Below, piece by piece: positions 13,383 through 19,259 of a stretch of DNA of 19,259 nt. The DNA comes from Pseudomonas sp. (GTDB lineage Bacteria > Pseudomonadota > Gammaproteobacteria > Pseudomonadales > Pseudomonadaceae): NCBI GenBank assembly GCA_007117785.1, contig SKFV01000247.1, positions 1 through 19,259 of the forward strand, given 5' to 3'. The notes below the pieces were generated by a model. The model had not been told where the DNA came from, made no database searches, and saw only the letters and a list, made by a program, of their open reading frames with translations. Positions within the stretch are counted from its first letter, which is position 1. Each line of letters starts with the position of its first letter. The position numbers were made by a program, and so were the translations under genes.

Positions 13383-15821
13383 ATGCATCGTTTTACCCAT
13401 GCCCTGCATGCCCTCGAAGTGTGGATTTTCAACAATCCGCGCAAGGTTCTGGCCGCCATTGCATTGCTGACCCTGTTGTTTGCCCTGCGCATTCCCGGCC
13501 TGAAAATCTATACCGATTTCGCTGATTTGCTGCCGCAGCAGCATCCCTATATCGAGCTGCACAACAGCATCAAGGACAGCTTTGGTGGTGCCAACGTGCT
13601 GGTGGTCGGGGTGGCCTTCGACGAAGGCACCATTTTCGACAATGACAATCTGGCGGCGATTGATCGTATTACCCATGCAGTCGACAGCCTGCCGGGGGTC
13701 AACCATAACCTGGTATCCAGCGTTACCCACCGTAATTCGCGGCATATCTGGCTGACCGAGGTGGGTTCGATCAACTCCGAGCCCTATTTCGATATCCAGC
13801 ACCTGCCTTACAGCGCGGAACAGTTGGCGGTGATGGAAGCCAACGTGATTGCCAACCCGCAGGTGTTTGGCCCGCTGGTGTCACCGGATCTGAAAATGGC
13901 GCTGGTCAAGGCCCAGTTAATTGAAGGCCAGCTGGATTACGAGGCGACCTTCAGCCAGTTGCAGGCGCTGCGCGAGAACGAAGCCCGTGAGGGGATGACC
14001 ATCTACGCCACCGGGCAGCCGGTTCTGGTCGGCTGGGCCTATACCTATATGGACCAGATCCTGCAGATCTTCATCTTTACCGTGCTGACCATGTTGGCAC
14101 TGCTGATCTTCCACTTCCGCAAGGCCTATGGCGTGCTGATTCCGCTGGGTGGTGTGATGATCTCGACCATCTGGGGTCTGGGTATCATCAGTCTGCTCGG
14201 CTTCAACCTGGACCCGCTGGGCCTGGTGATTCCCTTCCTGATTGCCGCCCGGGCCATGAGTCACGGGGTGCAGCTGGTCGAGCGTTATTACGCCGAGGTG
14301 AAGATCATCGGTGACGGGCCCAAGGCTGCGCGTGCCACCTTCGAGAGCCTGTTCCGCCCGGGATCGCTCGGTGTAGTATCGGATGCCGTTGGCCTGTCGC
14401 TGATTGCCATCGGCTCCATCGCGCTGAATACCAAGCTGGGTATCTATGCCTCGCTGTGGGCCAGCACCGTGATCCTGACCGTATTGATCGGCGTACCGCT
14501 GCTGCTGTCGATCCTGCCGACACCAAAAAATCCGCATATCAAGGAAACCTTCCTGCGGGTGATCGGCAATACCTGTGCGCGCACGGTATCGCGGCCCAAG
14601 GCGGCGCCTATCGCCTTAGTGCTGGCTGCCGGGGCGATTCTGTTCGGTCTGCTGTCAGCCTCCCAGGTGCGTATTGGTGACAGCGAGCCAGGGTCGCCGA
14701 TTCTTTACCCGGACCATGACTACAACATCTCTTCCAAGGTGATCAACGACCGCTTCCCAGGGTCCGAGGAGCTGTACATCATCGCTGAGCATGCAGAGCT
14801 GGGCGGGCTGAAAAAGCCGGAAGTGCTGCATGCCCTGAGCAGCCTGCAGGCGCACATGCTGTCAGACCCTGAGGTGGGTGGCACCAAGGGGCTGCCGGAC
14901 CTGATCAAGCAGGTCAACCGCCTGATGCACAACGACGATCCGCGCTGGTTCCAGATTCCCCATGAGGCGGATTATGTCGGTGGTCTGATGTTCACCTACA
15001 TGGCGTCCAGCCCGATCCCGGGGGCACTCAACGAATTCAATGACAGTGATGACCGGATCGCCAACCTGGTGTTCTATTACAAGGATCGCCAGGGCGAGAC
15101 CATCCGCCGGGCCATTCACATGGCCAACGAATGGATTGCCGAGAATGAGGTTGAGGGTCTGACCATCCGGCTGGCGGGCGGCACCCTGGGCGTGGCGGCA
15201 GCCATGAACGAGTCAGCTTTCCAGACCAACCTTATCGTGTTGCCGCTGGTGTTCCTGCTGATCTTCTGCTTCGTGATGATGTTCTACACCTCCTGGCATG
15301 CCGGCCTGATGATGCTGATGGCGATGCTCTTCGCTACCACCCTGACCTACGCCTACATGGGCTTTGCCGGGCTGAATATCGACATCAATACGGTGCCGGT
15401 GATTGCCGTGGGAATCGGCGTGGGAATTGATTACTCGATCTACATGATGGACCGCATCCGCGAAGAAATGGCCAAGAGTGGTGACCTGCGCGACGCCGTA
15501 CGGCGTGCGATTTCTACCACCGGCATGGCCATCAGTTTTACCGCGGTGACCCTGATGGCGGGGATCATCATGTGGGTAGTGTTCTCGGAGCTGCGTTTCC
15601 AGTCTGATGCCGCCATGTTGCTCTGCGTGATGATCGTGATCAACGGCCTGGCTGCCATGCTGCTGGTGCCCTCCTGGGTGTTGGTGTTCCGCCCGCGCTT
15701 TATCACCAATGTCTACGCCGATGAGGACGGTGTGCTCTTCGCCGACCGTGAACCCCTGTTTCCCACTCCCGCTTTGGCCCGGCATGGGGCTGAGGATGGG
15801 CTGCAACCGGGAGCGTCCTGA
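13383..15821 (+). CDS. RND-superfamily transporter, MMPL/sterol-sensing-domain type
   Basis: An 812-residue inner-membrane protein with the duplicated RND plan: one N-terminal membrane helix, a large periplasmic loop and a bundle of five helices, then the same again. The second half contains GIGVGIDYSIYMMDRIREE, with Asp683-Tyr684 as the likely proton-relay pair of MMPL-type proteins. The first half has the matching ARAMSHGVQLVERYY block. I chose the ATG at 13383 because GAGGA lies 7 nt upstream, immediately after the lipoprotein stop; an in-frame ATG at 13332 lies inside the previous gene. It is shorter than AcrB-type drug pumps (about 1,040) and fits lipid/hydrophobe transporters. No adaptor or TolC gene accompanies it. 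Substrate and direction are unknown. Confidence 0.93.
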   Translation: MHRFTHALHALEVWIFNNPRKVLAAIALLTLLFALRIPGLKIYTDFADLLPQQHPYIELHNSIKDSFGGANVLVVGVAFDEGTIFDNDNLAAIDRITHAVDSLPGVNHNLVSSVTHRNSRHIWLTEVGSINSEPYFDIQHLPYSAEQLAVMEANVIANPQVFGPLVSPDLKMALVKAQLIEGQLDYEATFSQLQALRENEAREGMTIYATGQPVLVGWAYTYMDQILQIFIFTVLTMLALLIFHFRKAYGVLIPLGGVMISTIWGLGIISLLGFNLDPLGLVIPFLIAARAMSHGVQLVERYYAEVKIIGDGPKAARATFESLFRPGSLGVVSDAVGLSLIAIGSIALNTKLGIYASLWASTVILTVLIGVPLLLSILPTPKNPHIKETFLRVIGNTCARTVSRPKAAPIALVLAAGAILFGLLSASQVRIGDSEPGSPILYPDHDYNISSKVINDRFPGSEELYIIAEHAELGGLKKPEVLHALSSLQAHMLSDPEVGGTKGLPDLIKQVNRLMHNDDPRWFQIPHEADYVGGLMFTYMASSPIPGALNEFNDSDDRIANLVFYYKDRQGETIRRAIHMANEWIAENEVEGLTIRLAGGTLGVAAAMNESAFQTNLIVLPLVFLLIFCFVMMFYTSWHAGLMMLMAMLFATTLTYAYMGFAGLNIDINTVPVIAVGIGVGIDYSIYMMDRIREEMAKSGDLRDAVRRAISTTGMAISFTAVTLMAGIIMWVVFSELRFQSDAAMLLCVMIVINGLAAMLLVPSWVLVFRPRFITNVYADEDGVLFADREPLFPTPALARHGAEDGLQPGAS

Positions 15822-15832
15822 CCGCGGTCAGG
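15817..15832 (+). repeat. 16-bp perfect palindrome over the RND stop codon
   Basis: CCTGACCGCGGTCAGG is a perfect palindrome that contains the TGA stop of the transporter gene (15819-15821). In RNA it would give a 6-bp stem with a CGCG loop. No T-run follows, so it is not a clear terminator. It may be incidental or may modulate expression of the downstream gene. Confidence 0.4.
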
Positions 15833-15865
15833 CGCACCCATTTCTCACTCAAGAGAGGATCTGCC

Positions 15866-17803
15866 ATGCAAACAAGAATAAAAAGCTTGCGGCATTGGAG
15901 CTTGACCTTACTCGGTAGTGCCGGTCTGGCACTGTCGCCCCTGGCGGCCAGTGTCGCCAGCGCGGAAGAGATCAGGACCTCCGGCTTCTATGAAAATGCT
16001 ACTTACGTGCGCGACGGTGCGGGGCTATCCAAGTTCCGCAACACCCTGCAGTACAACGCCCAGCAACAGCTCGGTGAACGCGGTATTTTCCGCAACGTAT
16101 CCTGGAACGCGACCCTGCGCGGTACCTATGACGGCGTCTACGATCTCAATCGTAGCGAGTATGGGCGGCGGGCGGGTGGTCCGATTACCCTGGAAAGTCA
16201 GGGTCAGGGTACCCGGGTAAATCATGGTGAGGCCTTGGTCAACCAGGCATTTGTCTCCAATGTATTTGGCTTGACGGATAACACGTTTGGCTTTGATAGC
16301 ACACGTAACCCGAATGACGGCATGATTGTGCTCGGTGAAAATCTACACAATGCCCGTGGTGGCGTGGCCTTCGGCGTCCCGGTCCGGCCCTGTGACAAGG
16401 ACAGCCGCGGCTGTATCAACGGTTATCTGGATCAGGATACCAATGACCTGCGCTTCAGCGAGTTCAATGATCGGCTGGACTTCATCCGTGAACTCTATGT
16501 CGATTTTGACTATGCCTTCGACAACGGCCATATCCTCAGTACCCGCCTGGGCAAGCAGCAGGTCATCTGGGGTCGTACCGACCTGTTCCGTGTGTTGGAT
16601 GTGATCAATCCGGTCGATTTCTCGCGCAACAATATCTATGACGAGCTGGAAGATATCCGTATCCCGATGTGGATCCTGAAAACGGATTACCGCATGGGTG
16701 CGAACAACATCTTTGACGACCTCAACCTGTCGATGGTGTGGAACTTCGACCGTTTCCGTCCGCACAACATCGGTCAGTGTGGCTCGCCCAATGTGATCCT
16801 TGATGCCGGTTGCTTCTTCCGCGGAATGAACAATCTGTGGGAAAACGGCGGTACCGTGGCTAATTTTGCCGCTGAAGGTGCTTTTGCAACTGACTTCGGC
16901 CCAGGCCAGATCGGTATCCGCAAGGCGCATATGCCGGCCTGGAGCCTGTCCAATACCCAGTTCGGTCTCAAGCTGGAAGGGGTTTACGGCGATATCGGCT
17001 TCTCCTTGAATGCCCTGACCTACCGTAGCCAGTTGCCATCGCTGCGTGGCGGCATCCCGGCACAGAACGCCTTTACCGGTGAAACTGGCATCTGGCCCGG
17101 TCTGATTGCCTTTGATATTCACTTCCCGCGCGTCAATCTGCTGGGTGGTTCGCTGGATTACTACTCGCAGGGTCTGGATACCGTGTTCCGGGTTGAAGTC
17201 GCGCACACCGAGGGTGAAGAGTTTGCCAACACCATGGAAGATCGCCTGTTCTCGTCCAACAGTGTGACCCGCTATGTGGTGGGTGCGGACAAGAATATCT
17301 TCATTCCAGCCCTCAACAGCCGTCGTGCCTTCCTGTTCTCGGGTCAGATCTTTGGCCAGCACATTCATCAGTATGAAAGCGAAAAGCGGGACCTTGGTCG
17401 TGTTGGTATCCCTGACTGGAAAGCCAACTGGACAGGTACCTTGCTGGTCAAGGGCTGGTGGATGCGCGATCGTCTCAGCCCGCAGCTGCTGGCGGCACAT
17501 GACTTCCGTGCTGGTGCCACCACTGTCGCCCCCAGCGTGGAGTGGTTGATCAGTGACAATCTGCGCCTGATTGGCGGAGCCAATCTGAAAGTCGGCAGTG
17601 GCGCCAATCGCTTTGACGACTGCCGCAGCTGTAACCCCTGGCCGCCCTTTACCGAGTATGCGCGCGATGGTGGTCAGCCACATCCGGCCGCTTACAGCCT
17701 GGGTCTGGGTGGGTCTGAGCCCCTTGGCCGCTTCCGTTCCGGCCCGCTGGGCATGGCCAAGGGTCAGGATGAACTGCAACTCACATTGCGCTATAGCTTC
17801 TGA
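15866..17803 (+). CDS. DUF1302 family outer-membrane beta-barrel protein
   Basis: A 645-residue exported protein. It has a signal peptide (basic MQTRIKSLRHW, hydrophobic core, predicted cleavage after ASVASA near residue 33). The body is rich in alternating, aromatic-flanked strands, and it ends in LQLTLRYSF with a terminal Phe, the classic Bam-recognised barrel signature. I recognise the pattern as DUF1302. Several cysteine pairs (PCDKDSRGC, QCGSPNVILDAGC, DDCRSC) could form disulfides in the loops. AGAGGA precedes the ATG; the gene lies 44 nt after the transporter and 15 nt before the DUF1329 gene. Its suggested role is the outer-membrane part of the same transport module; this is inferred from context. 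Confidence 0.9.
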   Translation: MQTRIKSLRHWSLTLLGSAGLALSPLAASVASAEEIRTSGFYENATYVRDGAGLSKFRNTLQYNAQQQLGERGIFRNVSWNATLRGTYDGVYDLNRSEYGRRAGGPITLESQGQGTRVNHGEALVNQAFVSNVFGLTDNTFGFDSTRNPNDGMIVLGENLHNARGGVAFGVPVRPCDKDSRGCINGYLDQDTNDLRFSEFNDRLDFIRELYVDFDYAFDNGHILSTRLGKQQVIWGRTDLFRVLDVINPVDFSRNNIYDELEDIRIPMWILKTDYRMGANNIFDDLNLSMVWNFDRFRPHNIGQCGSPNVILDAGCFFRGMNNLWENGGTVANFAAEGAFATDFGPGQIGIRKAHMPAWSLSNTQFGLKLEGVYGDIGFSLNALTYRSQLPSLRGGIPAQNAFTGETGIWPGLIAFDIHFPRVNLLGGSLDYYSQGLDTVFRVEVAHTEGEEFANTMEDRLFSSNSVTRYVVGADKNIFIPALNSRRAFLFSGQIFGQHIHQYESEKRDLGRVGIPDWKANWTGTLLVKGWWMRDRLSPQLLAAHDFRAGATTVAPSVEWLISDNLRLIGGANLKVGSGANRFDDCRSCNPWPPFTEYARDGGQPHPAAYSLGLGGSEPLGRFRSGPLGMAKGQDELQLTLRYSF

Positions 17804-17818
17804 GCAAGAGGAACAACA

Positions 17819-19135
17819 ATGAAAACCTTCAGCAAACACTCCATCGCGCTGACTTTATCGGCAACCTTGCTGGGTAGTGCCGGTCTGGCCAAGGCCGATG
17901 TGATTGGCGATGCCTTCCACCCTTATCGCGATCAGGTGCCCCAATTTGATGGCCTGACCCCAGGTATGGTGATCAACCAGGCGAATGTGGCGCAGTTCCG
18001 CGACATCATTGACCCCGCCTTTCTGACCTTTATTGAACAGGGCTGGGTCTAGATGGGCGTGGTAGAATCCACGTATTTTGATCTACATCCCAAGTATAGC
18101 ATGTGGACGCGTAACAGCCTCGGTCAGGTCAGTCTGGGTGAACAGCCCGGTCAGATCAACGGCTGGCAAGCCGGTCGCCCCTTCCCGGAAGCACCTGACG
18201 CCAACGACCCGCGTGCCGGCGAAAAGTTGGCCTGGAACTACAAATACGGTTACAACTGGGGTGACAGCGCGGTAATCGAGCCGTTCTACTGGAAGTACCG
18301 GGATATGAGTAATGGTCGTGTTGAGCGGACCATCAAGTTCAACTTTGCCTTCCTCAACTTTACCGGACGGGTGAACCAAGAGCCGATGCCAGCGATCACA
18401 CCTAATCCGTCGGAACTGTTCCGGGGGACTTATCTGCGTGTGCTGGAGCCCAATGATGTGCGTAACACCCAGTTGCTGATCCATCGCTCGATGGATGATC
18501 TCAAGCGTGACAACGCCTGGCTGTATCTGGGTTTCCAGCGCCGCGTGCGTCGTCTGGCCACCGGTCAGGTCACGGATGCCTTTCTGGGTTCGGATCTGAT
18601 GATCGAGGATTTCGAGGGCTACAACGGCCGTATTTCGGATATGCATTGGCGTTACCTCGGCACCCGACAGATGCTGATGCCGTTCTACAATCATAACGAG
18701 CTGGAACTGGATAGCGAAACGCACCAGGACAGCGACGGCTTCCAGGTCGTTGCCTTTGGTGGTCAGGGCGGCTGTTTCCCCAATATCACCTGGCAGCTGC
18801 GTACCGTCTATGAAGTAGAAGCTGTGCCGGTCGACAGCAGTCACCCGCTGTCCAAGCGCGTGCATTACATGGATGCGCAGACCTTCACCATTCCACGCAC
18901 CGTGGCCTATGACCGCCGCGACAGCCTGTGGAAAACCTTCACCATTGGTCAGGCGCATCCGGATCACCACCTGCCGATCAACAAGGGCAGCGGGGTGTCT
19001 GTGGATGACAGCTTCAGCATGATCGATGTGCAGGCCATGCGCTGTACCACGGGTCAGTTCAAGGGTCAGGTCGACCCGACCAAGAGTACGCCGGACATGT
19101 TCAGCGTTCAGCACATGCGGGCAACCGGTAACTAG
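17819..19135 (+). pseudogene. DUF1329 family periplasmic protein, interrupted by an in-frame amber codon
   Basis: The reading frame codes for a signal peptide (MKTFSKHSIALTLSATLLGS, cleavage likely after AKA near residue 26) and a DUF1329-like protein of about 438 residues. It is split by a single TAG at 18050-18052. The 77-codon first part ends ...FIEQGWV. The 360-codon second part resumes in the same frame with MGVVESTYFDLHPKY and runs intact to 19135. There is no indel. The stop differs by one base from Glu, Gln or Lys codons, so a recent nonsense change or sequencing error is likely. The ATG next to the stop (TAGATG) could allow restart, but that product would lack the signal peptide. DUF1329 proteins have a LolB-like lipoprotein-sorting fold and accompany DUF1302. 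Confidence 0.87.
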
Positions 19136-19160
19136 GCACTACATTGCTGCTCTCCTCTTT

Positions 19161-19185
19161 GGCCCGCTTAGCGCGGGCCTTTTTT
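19161..19185 (+). terminator. Intrinsic terminator of the transport operon
   Basis: A perfect 7-bp GC-rich stem (GGCCCGC / GCGGGCC, loop TTAGC) is followed directly by six T. It starts 25 nt after the DUF1329 stop codon and closes the four-gene operon. The remaining 74 bases to the window end show no gene. Confidence 0.95.
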
Positions 19186-19259
19186 GGTTCATCGCGGATT
19201 AGCATGAAAAAGTAGGAGACGCGGTAAAGCCGGTTAGTTTTGAGTTCGCCAAAACAACA

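Noticed and set aside
16343..17839. A minus-strand open frame of about 498 codons opposite the DUF1302 gene, with similar long ones opposite dmpR and the DUF1329 gene.
   Set aside because: Each is antisense to a gene with clear motifs, signal peptide or ribosome-binding site, and none shows a domain or start signal of its own.
18050..18052. Programmed amber readthrough or pyrrolysine insertion at the TAG codon.
   Set aside because: No pyrrolysine machinery or recoding structure is visible, and a simple nonsense change or sequencing error explains the pattern more easily.
1..19259. Insertion sequences, integrase genes, tRNAs, rRNA or CRISPR arrays.
   Set aside because: None was seen. Coding is dense and the gaps are accounted for by regulatory sites or short intergenic spacers, so any horizontal origin of the locus must be judged from outside this window.

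Overview
The window looks like a gammaproteobacterial, Pseudomonas-type chromosome or plasmid segment with moderately high GC. It carries a phenol-degradation locus whose gene order matches the classical dmp cluster (K-L-M-N-O-P-Q-B-C-D-E-F), plus a second, co-oriented envelope-transport operon. Assignment to Pseudomonas or a close relative is inferred from gene order, protein motifs and sigma-54 architecture; the species cannot be fixed from this sequence alone.

Positions 1-10029, all on the minus strand, form one long catabolic operon transcribed leftwards. It starts with a six-subunit phenol hydroxylase (dmpK, L, M, N, O, P). A [2Fe-2S] ferredoxin (dmpQ) follows, then catechol 2,3-dioxygenase (dmpB), and then the meta-cleavage lower pathway: dmpC dehydrogenase, dmpD hydrolase, dmpE hydratase and dmpF acylating acetaldehyde dehydrogenase. 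dmpF runs off the left edge, and dmpG/H/I are expected beyond it. Together the genes convert phenol to catechol, open the ring, and feed the products to central metabolism. Key catalytic residues are intact in the enzymes whose active sites I could place.

Positions 10030-10410 are a divergent control region. It holds a perfect sigma-54 (-24/-12) promoter for the catabolic operon, an IHF-like site and several degenerate XylR/DmpR-type activator sites. From 10411 to 12129 on the plus strand lies the phenol-sensing sigma-54 activator dmpR, with the phenol-contact His/Trp pair and the zinc ligands conserved.

Positions 12130-12373 are a second control region. The dmpR terminator is a 28-bp perfect palindrome centred on an activator half-site. 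It is followed by a 14/16 match to the XylR-class upstream activating sequence, an IHF-like site, and a second sigma-54 promoter that differs from the catabolic one at a single base out of 15. This drives positions 12374-19135 (plus): a YCF48-like beta-propeller lipoprotein, an MMPL/RND inner-membrane transporter, a DUF1302 outer-membrane barrel protein and a DUF1329 periplasmic protein, closed by a strong terminator at 19161-19185. The DUF1329 gene is interrupted by one in-frame amber codon.

The main inference is that one phenol-responsive regulator controls both phenol catabolism and an uncharacterised trans-envelope transport module, which would make phenols or related hydrophobic compounds its likely cargo. 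The amber codon suggests the module may be newly damaged in this strain, unless it is a sequencing error or is suppressed.
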